From: Streptomyces coeruleorubidus
GTDB taxonomy: Bacteria > Actinomycetota > Actinomycetes > Streptomycetales > Streptomycetaceae
DNA length: 64,000 nt
Assembly: GCF_008705135.1 (NCBI RefSeq)
Contig: NZ_CP023694.1
Location: 6,057,001 to 6,121,000, forward strand
Direction: 5' to 3'
The translations under genes and the position numbers were made by a program. How positions within the stretch are numbered: position 1 is the stretch's first letter; the number at the start of each line of letters is the position of its first letter. Below the pieces are notes generated by a model, which had not been told where the DNA came from, did not search any database, and saw only the letters and a program-made list of their open reading frames with translations. Positions 7,008 through 15,854 of the stretch are shown here, piece by piece.

Positions 7008-9713
7008 TTGAGTCGTGAAACTGACACTCCGTCCTCCGGGCCCAACGGGCGCGGCGGAGCCGCCTACCCGTCGGGCACGCCGCCGTACGGGACCCCGACG
7101 GTCTCCGACAGCGGTACGGAAGCGGGCCGTTCGGCCACGCGGCCGGAGGAACGCAAGACCGAGACCACGCTGACGACCCGGATCCGGATCAACATCCCCG
7201 GGTCACGGCCCATTCCGCCCGTGGTGGTGCGCAAGCCCGTCGCGGACGCGGCGGGCTCCGGCGACACCGGTACCGGTTCGGGCGCCGGCGCGGGCAACGA
7301 CGCGACGGCTCCGGGCGCCGCCACGCCCAGGGGCACCGGCACGGTCGAGCCTCCCGCCGAGCCCGGCCAGTCCGCCCAGTCCGGCGATGACAAGCCGGCC
7401 AGCGACTGGTTCGCGCCCCGCAAGTCCGGCTCGGGCAAGCCCGGTCAGGGGAGCGGCTCCACCAACGGGGCCGGTCTGCCGGGCGGTTCGGGTCCGGCGG
7501 CGGGTGGTTCCGGCGCGGGTGGTCCGAGTGCCGGTGGCACCGGCTCGGGCAGCCCCGCCGCGGGCGGCTCCGGTGCCGGGCGGCCCGGCGGCGTGGTCGG
7601 TTCCATGAGCAGGCCGGGCGGCTCCCGGTCCGGCGGCACGAACGGTGCGGGGCTCCCCGGCGGCGCGACCGGCGGTCCCGTCGCGCCCGGGCACGGCGGC
7701 GGCACGGGCTCCTTCGACGTGACCGAGGCCCTGGCGGCGGGCCCGCTCGGCAACGGCTCGCGTCCCGGCCCGGGCACTGACGGCGGCGAGACGCGCCGCG
7801 ACGACCTGCCGTACTTCTCGGAGAACGACCGCCTCGGCGGCCAGAACGGCCAAGGTGGCTACGGCGGGCAGGGCGGCCAGGGCGCGCCCAGCGGCCTCGG
7901 TGACGCGGGTGCCCCCGGCACGCAGGGCCCGGCCGGCCCGACGGGCGGTCCGGTCACCGGAGACGGCCCGATGATCCCGCCGGCGGGCGGCCCCGGCGGA
8001 CCGGGCGGCTTCAACGAGCAGGGCGGCCCCGGCGGACCTGGCGGACCTGGCGCTTTCGATGAGCCGGGTGGTCCTGGTGGCCCCGGCGCCTTCAGCGAGC
8101 CGGGCGGTCCCGGCGGGCCTGGCGGCTTCAGCGAGCCTGGTCGCTCCGGTGGCCCGGGCGCCTTCAACGAGCCGGGTGGCCCTGGCGGACCCGGCGGCTT
8201 CAGCGAGCCCGGCCGCTCCGGTGGCCCCGGCAGCTTCAACGAGCAGGGTGGGCCCAGTGGGCCCGGTACCTTCGACGAGCCCGGCCGGCCGGGCGGCCCC
8301 GGCGCACCGGCCGGTCCCGGAGCCATGAGCGGCCCCGGTGGACCTGCCGGTACGGCCAACCCCGGACGCCCTGGCGGCCCCGGCGGTACGGGCAAGCACG
8401 GAGCTCCTGGCGGCCCCGGTGCCTCTTCGGGTCCCGGTGGCCCCGGCCCCCTCGGCGGCGCCCCCGGCGCTGCCGCCCCCACCGGCCACGGCGCCGCAGG
8501 CCACGGCCCCGGCGGCGGGATGAGCGACGACACAGCCATCCTCACGCCGCAGAAGCCGGCCCCCGAGCCGCCGGACGGCCAGGGCTACGGCCCCCGGCAC
8601 GACAACGTCTCCGGGCACACCGTCACCAGCGGCATCCCGGTCGTACCGCCCGGCGCGGCCTCGCCGTTCGGCCCGGGCTCGCCCGGCGACGGCCCGGCGC
8701 CCCACACGGCCCCGAAGCTGCCCGAGCCGGTCTCCCCGCCCCCGGCGAGCTCCTCGAAGGCGCCGAAGAAGAAGGGGCGCAACAAGCTCGTGCTGCTCGC
8801 CGCAGCCGTGGTGGTCGCCGCCGGTGGCGTCTACGGCGCCGGCCTGCTGATGAACCGCACCGACGTGCCGAAGGGCACCACCGTGCTCGGCGTCGACATC
8901 GGCGGCACGACCCGTGACGGCGCGGTCAAGAAACTCGACGACGCCTTCGACGACCGCGTGGGCAAGCCGCTGAAGCTGTCGGTGGACGGCAAGACCGTCT
9001 CCCTCGACCCGGACAACGCGGGCCTCCAGTTCGACATGGACGCCACGGCCGACTCGGCGGCGAAGAGCGACTACAACCCGGTCTCCGTGATCGGCTCGCT
9101 CTTCGGCAACCACCGCGTCGTCAAGCCCGTCATGCCCGTCGACGAGGAGAAGCTGCACGCCTCCCTGGAGGACGCGGCCGGCGGCTCCGGCTCGGCGAGC
9201 GACGGCACCATCAAGTTCGAGGGCGGCAAGGCCGTCCCCGTGTACGGCAAGGTGGGCAAGGGCATCGACGTCGCCAAGTCGACGACGGCGGTGGAGGAGG
9301 CGTACCGCTCCCAGGTGGAGACCGGCACGGCCGGCACGGTGAACCTCCCGACCACCACCCGGCAGCCGACGGTCTCGAACGCCGAGGTCGACCGGATGCT
9401 GAAGGAGTTCGCGCAGCCCGCGATGTCCGACCTCGCCACCGTTCGCACGGACGCGGCGCACAGCATCGACTTCGGCCGTGTGTCCCTGCCGAAGATCCTC
9501 AGCTTCAAGGCCGTCGACGGCAAGCTGGTGGACACGTACAACCTCAAGGCCCTCCAGGAGGCGTACGGCACGACCTTCGAGGGCGTGAAGATCGACGGCG
9601 CGAGCGGCAAGCGCGACGTGCTGCCGCAGGACGTCGTCACGGCCCTGCGCGAGGCCCTGCGGGGCAAGACGCCCGCGGAGCGCATCGGAGTCATCGACAC
9701 CAAGCCGAACTGA
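7008..9713 (+). CDS. Membrane-anchored protein with collagen-like Gly-Pro repeats and PG_binding_4/VanW-type extracellular domain
   Basis: 901 aa from a TTG start preceded by GGGAGAA. Residues ~1-575 are low-complexity and rich in Gly, Pro and Ser. Between about residues 320 and 470 they contain imperfect GGPGGPG-(A/G/S)F-(S/N/D)EPG repeats of 12-15 residues. One transmembrane helix follows (LVLLAAAVVVAAGGVYGAGLL, near 590), then an extracytoplasmic region of about 290 aa with the VLGVDIGGTTRDGAVKKL signature of the PG_binding_4 family found in VanW and L,D-transpeptidase proteins. No catalytic cysteine of an Ldt domain is present. The likely role is cell-wall binding with a flexible cytoplasmic tail. 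A strong terminator follows. Confidence 0.88.
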   Translation: MSRETDTPSSGPNGRGGAAYPSGTPPYGTPTVSDSGTEAGRSATRPEERKTETTLTTRIRINIPGSRPIPPVVVRKPVADAAGSGDTGTGSGAGAGNDATAPGAATPRGTGTVEPPAEPGQSAQSGDDKPASDWFAPRKSGSGKPGQGSGSTNGAGLPGGSGPAAGGSGAGGPSAGGTGSGSPAAGGSGAGRPGGVVGSMSRPGGSRSGGTNGAGLPGGATGGPVAPGHGGGTGSFDVTEALAAGPLGNGSRPGPGTDGGETRRDDLPYFSENDRLGGQNGQGGYGGQGGQGAPSGLGDAGAPGTQGPAGPTGGPVTGDGPMIPPAGGPGGPGGFNEQGGPGGPGGPGAFDEPGGPGGPGAFSEPGGPGGPGGFSEPGRSGGPGAFNEPGGPGGPGGFSEPGRSGGPGSFNEQGGPSGPGTFDEPGRPGGPGAPAGPGAMSGPGGPAGTANPGRPGGPGGTGKHGAPGGPGASSGPGGPGPLGGAPGAAAPTGHGAAGHGPGGGMSDDTAILTPQKPAPEPPDGQGYGPRHDNVSGHTVTSGIPVVPPGAASPFGPGSPGDGPAPHTAPKLPEPVSPPPASSSKAPKKKGRNKLVLLAAAVVVAAGGVYGAGLLMNRTDVPKGTTVLGVDIGGTTRDGAVKKLDDAFDDRVGKPLKLSVDGKTVSLDPDNAGLQFDMDATADSAAKSDYNPVSVIGSLFGNHRVVKPVMPVDEEKLHASLEDAAGGSGSASDGTIKFEGGKAVPVYGKVGKGIDVAKSTTAVEEAYRSQVETGTAGTVNLPTTTRQPTVSNAEVDRMLKEFAQPAMSDLATVRTDAAHSIDFGRVSLPKILSFKAVDGKLVDTYNLKALQEAYGTTFEGVKIDGASGKRDVLPQDVVTALREALRGKTPAERIGVIDTKPN

Positions 9714-9735
9714 CCTCCGGCCGCCCGGCCGCACG

Positions 9736-9766
9736 AAGCCCCTGCCCACTCCGGGCGGGGGCTTTC
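9736..9766 (+). terminator. Rho-independent terminator after the collagen-like gene
   Basis: AAGCCCCTGCCC and GGGCGGGGGCTT form a 12-bp stem with one G-U wobble and a five-base loop, followed by TCG. Confidence 0.8.
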
Positions 9767-9784
9767 GTCGCTGTCACCCGAGAG

Positions 9785-9802
9785 GCATGACATCTGTCAT
9801 GC
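9785..9802. promoter_or_regulatory. Perfect inverted repeat, candidate operator of the ABC/two-component operon
   Basis: GCATGACA-TC-TGTCATGC is an 18-bp perfect inverted repeat 58 bases upstream of the first gene of a four-gene operon that ends with a LuxR-type response regulator. NarL/LuxR regulators bind sites of this size and symmetry, and DesR-type systems often autoregulate. That this site serves the linked regulator is an inference. Confidence 0.5.
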
Positions 9803-9859
9803 GGCACTCCGGACGCCCGACACTGCCCGCACCGGCACCCCCGAGGCCACCATGACCGC

Positions 9860-10771
9860 ATGACAACGACAGCCCCGGTGGTCGCGTTCGACCAGGTGAG
9901 CAAGGCATACGCCGCCGTCCGGGCGGTGGACGGACTGACCCTGGCCCTGCGCCCGGGGGAGACCGTGGCGCTGCTCGGTCCCAACGGCGCCGGCAAATCC
10001 ACCACCCTCGACCTGCTCCTCGGCCTCAAGAAGCCCGACAGCGGCACGGTCCGCCTCTTCGGCACCGGTCCCCGGGACGCCATCGTCGCCGGGCGGGTGG
10101 GCGCCATGCTGCAGAGCGGCGGGCTGATGGACGAGGTCACGGTCGCCGAACTGGTGCGGCTCGCCTGCGACCTGCACCCGAAGCCGTACCGGCCCTCAGA
10201 GGTCCTGTCCCGCGCGGGCATCGCGCAGCTCGCCGGGCGCAAGGTCGACAAGCTCTCCGGCGGCCAGGCCCAGCGCGTCCGTTTCGCCCTCGCCACCGCC
10301 GGGGACAGCGACCTGATCGTCCTGGACGAGCCCACCACCGGCATGGACGTCACCACCCGCCAGGCCTTCTGGGCCACCATGCGCGAGCAGGCCGACCGGG
10401 GCCGGACCGTCCTCTTCGCCACCCACTACCTCGAAGAGGCCGACGCCGTCGCCGACCGGGTCCTGGTCCTGCACCGCGGCCGGCTCCTCGCCGACGGCAC
10501 GGCCGCCGAGATCAAGGCCAAGGCCGGCGCCCGCCGGGTCTCCTTCGACCTGGCGGGCACCGTCGACGAGGCAGCCCTGCGCGGCCTGCCCTTCCTGACC
10601 TCCCTGGCGGTGTCCGGCCGGACCGTCCGCATCCAGTCCACCGACGCCGACGCCACCGTCCACGCCCTCTACGGCCTCGGCCTCTACCCCCGCAATCTCG
10701 AAGTCGCCGGGCTCGGTCTGGAGCAGGCCTTCGTCGCGATCACGACCGCCGAGGAGGCGAAGGCGAAGTGA
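9860..10771 (+). CDS. ABC-2 type exporter ATP-binding protein
   Basis: 303 aa. Walker A is GPNGAGKS (about residues 40-47), the signature is LSGGQ near 133 and Walker B is LIVLDEPTTG near 152, followed by the H-loop ATHYLEE. The C-terminal ~80 residues match the DUF4162/DrrA-type tail. It should pair with the permease encoded directly downstream, whose GTG start overlaps this stop (GTGA). Together with the kinase and regulator that follow, this is the drug- or lipid-stress export module common beside DesK/DesR systems; the substrate cannot be read from sequence. Confidence 0.93.
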   Translation: MTTTAPVVAFDQVSKAYAAVRAVDGLTLALRPGETVALLGPNGAGKSTTLDLLLGLKKPDSGTVRLFGTGPRDAIVAGRVGAMLQSGGLMDEVTVAELVRLACDLHPKPYRPSEVLSRAGIAQLAGRKVDKLSGGQAQRVRFALATAGDSDLIVLDEPTTGMDVTTRQAFWATMREQADRGRTVLFATHYLEEADAVADRVLVLHRGRLLADGTAAEIKAKAGARRVSFDLAGTVDEAALRGLPFLTSLAVSGRTVRIQSTDADATVHALYGLGLYPRNLEVAGLGLEQAFVAITTAEEAKAK

Positions 10772-11508
10772 ACAGCCTGATCAGGCTCGAACTCACCCGA
10801 GCCCTGCGCAACCGCAAGTTCCTGTTCTTCTCCGTGATCTACCCGTCGGTCCTGTTCCTGATCATCGCGGGCAACGCCGACAGCACCACGAAGGTCCCCG
10901 GCACCGGCTTGACCCTGCCGACCTACATGATGGTCTCCATGGCCTCCTTCGGCGCTTTGACGGCCGCCCTCATGGGCAACAGCGAGCGCATCGCCAAGGA
11001 GCGCGAGGGCGGCTGGGTACGGCAGCTGCGCCTGACCACGCTGCCGGGCCGCGGCTACGTCCTTGCCAAGACCGCGAGCGCCGCCGTCGTCAGCCTGCCG
11101 TCCATCGTCATCGTCTTCGTCGTCGCGGCGGCCGTGAAGGACGTACGCCTGGACGCCTGGCAGTGGCTCGCCCTCACCGGCGCGATCTGGGCCGGCAGCC
11201 TCGTCTTCGCCGCGCTCGGCGTCGCCCTCGGCTATCTGGCCAGCGGCGACGCGGTCCGCCCGATCACGATGATCACCTACTTCGGCCTGTCGATGCTGGG
11301 CGGCCTGTGGATGCCGACGACGACGTTCCCGGACTGGCTCCAGGACATCGCCAAGTGGCTCCCCACGCACGCGTACGCTGCCCTGGGGCAGGCCATCGAG
11401 CAGAGCCGCGCCCCGCACGTCCAGGACCTCGTCGTCCTCGTGGTCTCCTTCGCCCTGTTCGCGGGCGGCGCGGCCTGGCTGTACCGGAAGGACACCCTGA
11501 AGGCGTGA
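10768..11508 (+). CDS. ABC-2 type exporter permease
   Basis: 246 aa with six predicted membrane helices. Examples are FLFFSVIYPSVLFLIIAG, MMVSMASFGALTAALMG, VVSLPSIVIVFVVAAAV, WLALTGAIWAGSLVFAALGVALGY, ITMITYFGLSMLGGLWM and LVVLVVSFALFAGGAAWL. The E-R-E-G-G-W-x-R-Q-L stretch after the second helix is the characteristic ABC-2 cytoplasmic loop. The gene overlaps both neighbours by four bases (GTGA at each end), so the exporter and the sensor kinase are made from one message. Confidence 0.92.
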   Translation: MNSLIRLELTRALRNRKFLFFSVIYPSVLFLIIAGNADSTTKVPGTGLTLPTYMMVSMASFGALTAALMGNSERIAKEREGGWVRQLRLTTLPGRGYVLAKTASAAVVSLPSIVIVFVVAAAVKDVRLDAWQWLALTGAIWAGSLVFAALGVALGYLASGDAVRPITMITYFGLSMLGGLWMPTTTFPDWLQDIAKWLPTHAYAALGQAIEQSRAPHVQDLVVLVVSFALFAGGAAWLYRKDTLKA

Positions 11509-12668
11509 GCGGCGTCGGGTTCGGCATGGGGCAGCGCCCGGTGAACCGCAGGCAGCGGGCGGTGAAGGCGCTGTGGACGGGCATCTGGCTGGTGTACCTG
11601 AGCGCACCCGTCAGCGACCTGCTGCACGGCGGCCACAGCACGGGCGTCCGCGTCCTCGGCTGGATCGGCCTGGCCGCCTTCGTCACCTGGTACATGCTGC
11701 TGGTCTTCCGCACCGGCCGCGGCGAGCGCAACGCCGTGGTGCTCGGCTCGCTCGGGGTGCTCGCCGCCCAGTCCACGCTCCTCGCCCTCACGCTGGGACG
11801 CGAGTGGCTGGTGCTCTTCGTGTACGTGTCGATCGCGTCCGGGGCGGCCCTGCCCCTGCGCATGGCCCGCTGGACGATCCCGGCCGCGTGCGCGCTGCTG
11901 ACCGCCGTCGCGCTCGCGACGCACGGCGGCAACTCCTTCCTCGCCGGCCTGCTCATCCCGGCCCTGCTCGGCGGCTTCGCCATGACCGGCGTACGCGAAC
12001 TCGTACGCACCACCATCGCCCTGCGCGAGGCCCGCGCCACCGTCGCCCAGCTCGCCGCCAACGAGGAACGCCTGCGCCTGGCCCGGGACCTGCACGACCT
12101 GCTCGGCCACTCGCTCTCCCTGATCACCCTCAAGAGCGAGCTGGCCGGCCGCATGCTGCCCGACCACCCCGACAAGGCGGCCCGGCAGGTCGCCGACATC
12201 GAGCGGGTCAGCCGCCAGGCCCTCGCCGACGTCCGCGAGGCCGTCACGGGCTACCGCCGCCCCCGCCTGAGCGCCGAACTCGCCGGCGCCGGGGTCGCCC
12301 TGACCGCGGCCGGTGTCACCGCCGGCCTGCCCGCCGAACCCGACCTCACCGGAGTCCCCGAGGAGAGCGAGACCGCCCTCGCCTGGGCGCTGCGTGAGGC
12401 GGTTACCAACGTCGTACGGCACAGCGGCGCCGCCCGCTGCACCGTGGAGCTCCTGCACCGCCAGACCCTCGACGGCCCGGTGCTCGAACTCGCCGTCGAG
12501 GACGACGGCTCGGGCGCGGGCGACGGCTACGGCAACGGCCTCACGGGTCTCGACGAGCGCCTCACCCAGGCGGGCGGCACCCTGGAGGCGGGTCCGGTCA
12601 GGCAGGGCTTCCGCCTGGTCGCCCGCGTGCCCTCGGCCGGCCCGGCGGACGTAGGATCCCCGGCATGA
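11505..12668 (+). CDS. Sensor histidine kinase, NarL/DesK type (HisKA_3)
   Basis: 387 aa. The N-terminal half has about five membrane helices. The cytoplasmic half has the HisKA_3 phosphoacceptor motif (RLARDLHDLLGHSLS, His near residue 202) and a HATPase_c domain (REAVTNVVRHS as the N-box, then EDDGSG and GNGLTGLDER). The GTG at 11505 overlaps the permease stop and is preferred over the ATG at 11526. It should phosphorylate the response regulator encoded next. The coupling to an ABC exporter suggests it senses membrane stress or the exported compound. Confidence 0.93.
   Translation: MSGVGFGMGQRPVNRRQRAVKALWTGIWLVYLSAPVSDLLHGGHSTGVRVLGWIGLAAFVTWYMLLVFRTGRGERNAVVLGSLGVLAAQSTLLALTLGREWLVLFVYVSIASGAALPLRMARWTIPAACALLTAVALATHGGNSFLAGLLIPALLGGFAMTGVRELVRTTIALREARATVAQLAANEERLRLARDLHDLLGHSLSLITLKSELAGRMLPDHPDKAARQVADIERVSRQALADVREAVTGYRRPRLSAELAGAGVALTAAGVTAGLPAEPDLTGVPEESETALAWALREAVTNVVRHSGAARCTVELLHRQTLDGPVLELAVEDDGSGAGDGYGNGLTGLDERLTQAGGTLEAGPVRQGFRLVARVPSAGPADVGSPA
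12652..12657 (+). promoter_or_regulatory. Candidate -10 box for a separate, leaderless response-regulator transcript
   Basis: TAGGAT lies seven bases before the response-regulator ATG, inside the end of the kinase gene. It could give a leaderless internal transcript in addition to the operon message. Sequence pattern only. Confidence 0.35.
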
Positions 12669-13279
12669 GCCGCCCGATCAAGGTCCTGCTCGCCGAGGAC
12701 CAGTCGATGGTCCGCGAGGCCCTGGCCGCCCTGCTCGGTCTCGAAGCGGACATCGAGGTCGTCGCCCAGGTGGCCCGCGGCGACGAGGTCCTCGACGCGG
12801 CCCGGGCACACGCCGTCGACGTGGCCCTCCTGGACATCGAGATGCCCGGCGCGACGGGCATCGAGGCCGCGGCCCGCCTGCACGAGGAACTCCCGGCGGT
12901 GAAGCTGGTCGTCCTCACCACCTTCGGCCGTCCCGGCTACCTCCGCAGCGCCATGGAGTCCGGCGCCGACGCCTTCCTGGTCAAGGACGCCCCCGCCGCG
13001 CGACTCGCCGAAGCGATCCGCAAGGTCCTCACCGGCGAACGCGTCATCGACCCCACCCTCGCGGCAGCGGCCCTGGCGGAAGGCGCCAACCCCCTCACGG
13101 ACCGCGAACGGGAAGTCCTCCGGGCAGCGGCGGACGGCTCCACCAACGCGGAACTGGCCACGACCCTGCACCTCTCCCAGGGCACGGTCCGCAACTACCT
13201 CAGTACGGCCATCCAGAAGCTGGCGGTGAGGAACCGCGCGGAGGCGGTCCGGGCAGCCCGTGAAAAGGGCTGGTTGTAG
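12665..13279 (+). CDS. LuxR/NarL-family response regulator (DesR-like)
   Basis: 204 aa. The receiver domain (about 1-120) shows the acidic pocket LAEDQ, the phosphoacceptor Asp in VDVALLDIEMPG (near residue 58), the conserved Thr in LTTFGRPGY and Lys in FLVKDAPA. The C-terminal LuxR HTH runs from LTDREREVLRAAADG to GTVRNYLSTAIQKL. It overlaps the kinase stop (ATGA) and is its cognate regulator. The inverted repeat upstream of the operon is a plausible binding site. Confidence 0.94.
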   Translation: MSRPIKVLLAEDQSMVREALAALLGLEADIEVVAQVARGDEVLDAARAHAVDVALLDIEMPGATGIEAAARLHEELPAVKLVVLTTFGRPGYLRSAMESGADAFLVKDAPAARLAEAIRKVLTGERVIDPTLAAAALAEGANPLTDREREVLRAAADGSTNAELATTLHLSQGTVRNYLSTAIQKLAVRNRAEAVRAAREKGWL

Positions 13280-13370
13280 ACCGACTTTCCTGCGGGCGCG
13301 GGGAACTGCGCGATCAACCACAACGAAACTCGCACTCGCCCACGAACACAGGCCCTCACGCGAGAAGGCG

Positions 13371-14243
13371 TCAGTTCAACATCGCCCTGGCCGCGTGAGC
13401 CTCCCCCCGTACCCGCTCAGCGGCCCCCTCATCCACCGCTCCCACCACGTCGGCGTAGGCCTCCAGCTCCACGGCCCCGCCCAGGAAATCCCCCCGCCCC
13501 ACCAGCAACTGCGCCCGCTCGTACCGCAGCCGGGCCGGATGCGAGGGCAGCAGCAACGACAACTCGACCGCCCACAACGCCACGTCCGACCGCTCCGGCC
13601 GGGCCGCCGCCCACGCCCGTACGTTGTTCAGGATCCGCAACACCACATCCAGCGGATCGGCCGGCCGCAGCATCGACGGCTCAAGGTGCGTCCCGGTCGC
13701 CCCGGCGACCAGCAACTCGGCGTCCGCCCCCGTGAGCACCCGCCCACCGTCGAACGGATCGGCGAGCACCTGCCCCTCGTCGGGCCCGAAGCCGACCACG
13801 AAATGCCCGGGCAGAGCCACCCCGTACACCGGCGCCCCGGCCCGCCGGGCCACCTCCATCCACACCACCGACAGCAGGATCGGCAGCCCACGACGCCGCA
13901 CCAGCACCTCGTGGAGCAGGGAGGACTCCAGGCGCTGGTAGTCGGCCGGGGCGCCGTGAAAGCCCATCCGGTCCCCGAGCAGCTCCCGCAAGGCGACCGC
14001 CCACGCCCGCGGCCCCCCGGGCCGGTACGGCACCAGCCCGGCCAGCCGGTCCAGCTCGACCTGCGCGGCGTCCAGGCCCGCCTCGTCCAGCGCTCCGTCC
14101 GCCTCCGCGCCCACCAGCAGGCACAACGTCGACAGATCGGGCCGCTCGGACCGGGCCTCTTCGGCGAACCGCCGCCGCAGCTCGGCGGAACGCTCGGGGG
14201 ACGGGGGATACGGGGGACGCATAGCTGGCTCGTGCCCTCTCAC
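13371..14243 (-). CDS. Transglutaminase-like (SirB1-type) conserved protein
   Basis: About 290 aa. The middle carries the SirB1/Transglut_core2 pattern: SLLHEVLVRRRGLPILLSVVWMEVARRAG, then YGVALPGHFVVG with the conserved His, and a following Asp (LADPFDGG). The usual catalytic cysteine position of transglutaminases is not evident, as in many SirB1 proteins, so it may be non-catalytic. The C-terminus has TPR-like helices. The start is uncertain: GTG at 14243 or the ATG at 14222 (MRPPYPPSP). It lies tail-to-tail with the two-component operon and just downstream of a GNAT gene in the same direction. Confidence 0.85.
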   Translation of the reverse strand: MRGHEPAMRPPYPPSPERSAELRRRFAEEARSERPDLSTLCLLVGAEADGALDEAGLDAAQVELDRLAGLVPYRPGGPRAWAVALRELLGDRMGFHGAPADYQRLESSLLHEVLVRRRGLPILLSVVWMEVARRAGAPVYGVALPGHFVVGFGPDEGQVLADPFDGGRVLTGADAELLVAGATGTHLEPSMLRPADPLDVVLRILNNVRAWAAARPERSDVALWAVELSLLLPSHPARLRYERAQLLVGRGDFLGGAVELEAYADVVGAVDEGAAERVRGEAHAARAMLN

Positions 14244-14252
14244 GACGATCGG

Positions 14253-15269
14253 TTACCGGCCGGAGTCGCGGTCATCCGGCTCCCGGTAGTGGTGGTAGGC
14301 GTGGTGCGCGGCGAAACCCATCCCGGCGTACAACGCCCGCGCTCCCTCATTCTCGGCCTCGACCTGGAGCCACGCGGCCGACGCGCCCTCGTCGAGGGCC
14401 CGCCGGGCCAGCGCCGCCATCACGGCCGTGCCCAGCCCCTGCCGCCGCAGATCCGGGTCGACCTCGACGGCGGCGAACCCGGCCCACCGCCCGTCGACGA
14501 CACACCGCCCGATGGCGGCCGGAGCCGCCGCCCCCTCCGAACCGGGCACGGTCGCGAACCACACCGAAGGCCCTCCCTCCAGCACCCGCAGCGCGACCTC
14601 GCTCATGCCCTTGCGCTGGTACCGGGCCAGCCACGCCTCGTCGGCCTCCCGGGACAGCACCACCCCCGACGGCTCGGCGACGTCGGCCACCGGCGCCAGC
14701 GGCCCGACCCACATCTCGGCCGTCACCTCCCGCACCCAACCCCGCGCCTCCAGCTCCGCGCACAGCAGCTCCTGCGTGCCCTCGGCACCGGTCGCGGTCT
14801 GGACGTAGGCAGGCAGGCCACGCTCGCCGTACCAGCGCCGGACGGCGTCGAGGGCCTCGTCCAGGGGCACGCCCGGGTCACCGAGCGGCAGCACCGAATT
14901 GGCCCGCCGCGTGAACCCGGACGCGGCCCGCAGCTCCCAGTCCCCGAGCCGCTCGCTCTCCACGGGCCGCCAGGCCCGCGCGGCGACCCGCGCCAGCTCT
15001 TCGTAGGAGGCGGCCGGACCGCGGCGACGCGCCGGAGCGGCGGGCACGACCTTGCCCGCGACCAGCGTGGATTCCGCGATGCGGACGCTCTCGCCACCCT
15101 TGCGTGTGATCAGCAACACACCTTTGTCCCATGATGTGAGAACTCCGACCGTGTCGGTGAACTTCTCACCCGGAGCCGCATGTTCGATCATGCTCCGCAC
15201 CGAGACCCGTTTGCCCACGTCAGCAGTGGTGATACGGACCTCGAGTCGCCCGGCGGCAGATATTTCCAC
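14253..15269 (-). CDS. GNAT family N-acetyltransferase with N-terminal RNA/OB-like extension
   Basis: About 338 aa. The C-terminal ~130 residues hold the GNAT acetyl-CoA site (VEVDPDLRRQGLGTAVMAAL, the RxxGxG/A loop, then EGARALYAGMGF). The first ~70 residues form a small beta-rich domain (VGKRVSVR...VGVLTSWDKGVLLITRKGG) found in front of GNAT domains in actinobacteria. I choose GTG at 15269 because AGGAGG lies 13 bases before it; an ATG at 15299 is in frame, but a TAGTAT -10-like hexamer lies just upstream of it. The substrate is unknown. It is divergent from fdxA. Confidence 0.85.
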   Translation of the reverse strand: MEISAAGRLEVRITTADVGKRVSVRSMIEHAAPGEKFTDTVGVLTSWDKGVLLITRKGGESVRIAESTLVAGKVVPAAPARRRGPAASYEELARVAARAWRPVESERLGDWELRAASGFTRRANSVLPLGDPGVPLDEALDAVRRWYGERGLPAYVQTATGAEGTQELLCAELEARGWVREVTAEMWVGPLAPVADVAEPSGVVLSREADEAWLARYQRKGMSEVALRVLEGGPSVWFATVPGSEGAAAPAAIGRCVVDGRWAGFAAVEVDPDLRRQGLGTAVMAALARRALDEGASAAWLQVEAENEGARALYAGMGFAAHHAYHHYREPDDRDSGR

Positions 15270-15409
15270 TGGTCGGTTCACCCCTCCTGTTCGGATCATG
15301 CCCAGGAACGGAGATACTAGGGGCGGGCATCGACGACGCCGCGCTCCCGCGCGCCAGGCGGCGGAGCCTGAGGAGGCCCGCCAGCGCCCTATCGAGGAGG
15401 AACGACAGC

Positions 15410-15727
15410 GTGACCTACGTCATCGCGCAGCCTTGTGTCGACGTCAAGGACAAGGCGTGCATCGAGGAGTGCCCGGTCGACTGCATCTACGAGGGCTCCA
15501 GGTCCTTGTACATCCACCCGGACGAATGCGTCGACTGTGGTGCCTGTGAGCCGGTCTGCCCGGTCGAGGCGATCTTCTACGAGGACGACACTCCGGAGGA
15601 GTGGAAGGACTACTACAAGGCGAACGTCGAGTTCTTCGACGAGCTCGGCTCGCCCGGCGGTGCCAGCAAGCTGGGGCTGATCGAGCGCGACCACCCCTTC
15701 ATCGCCGCGCTGCCGCCGCAGGCCTAG
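15410..15727 (+). CDS. fdxA: Seven-iron ferredoxin
   Basis: 105 aa, small, acidic and cytoplasmic. The first motif set CVDVKDKACIEECPVDC has the spacing of the [3Fe-4S] site and CVDCGACEPVCPVEAI has the CxxCxxCxxxCP of the [4Fe-4S] site, as in FdxA/FdxC of actinobacteria. The GTG start follows GAGGAGGAACGACAGC. It donates electrons to P450s and other redox enzymes. dapC follows in the same direction, an arrangement I recall as conserved in M. tuberculosis (fdxC-Rv1178). Confidence 0.96.
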   Translation: MTYVIAQPCVDVKDKACIEECPVDCIYEGSRSLYIHPDECVDCGACEPVCPVEAIFYEDDTPEEWKDYYKANVEFFDELGSPGGASKLGLIERDHPFIAALPPQA

Positions 15728-15854
15728 TCACCGCGAGCGGCCCGCACATCCGTGCCGCCTCGGTCCCGTACGGCCCGATCACGCCCTGGTCGCCGTACGG
15801 GGCCGAGGCGTTCGCCGCGACGGCTCGTCCGTACCAGAAAGTGAGCCAGAAACC

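Noticed and set aside
7203..9749. 848-aa minus-strand open frame opposite the collagen-like gene
   Set aside because: It is an antisense shadow: Arg/Ala/Gly-rich and without domains, while the plus-strand frame has the PG_binding_4 motif, a transmembrane helix and a ribosome site.
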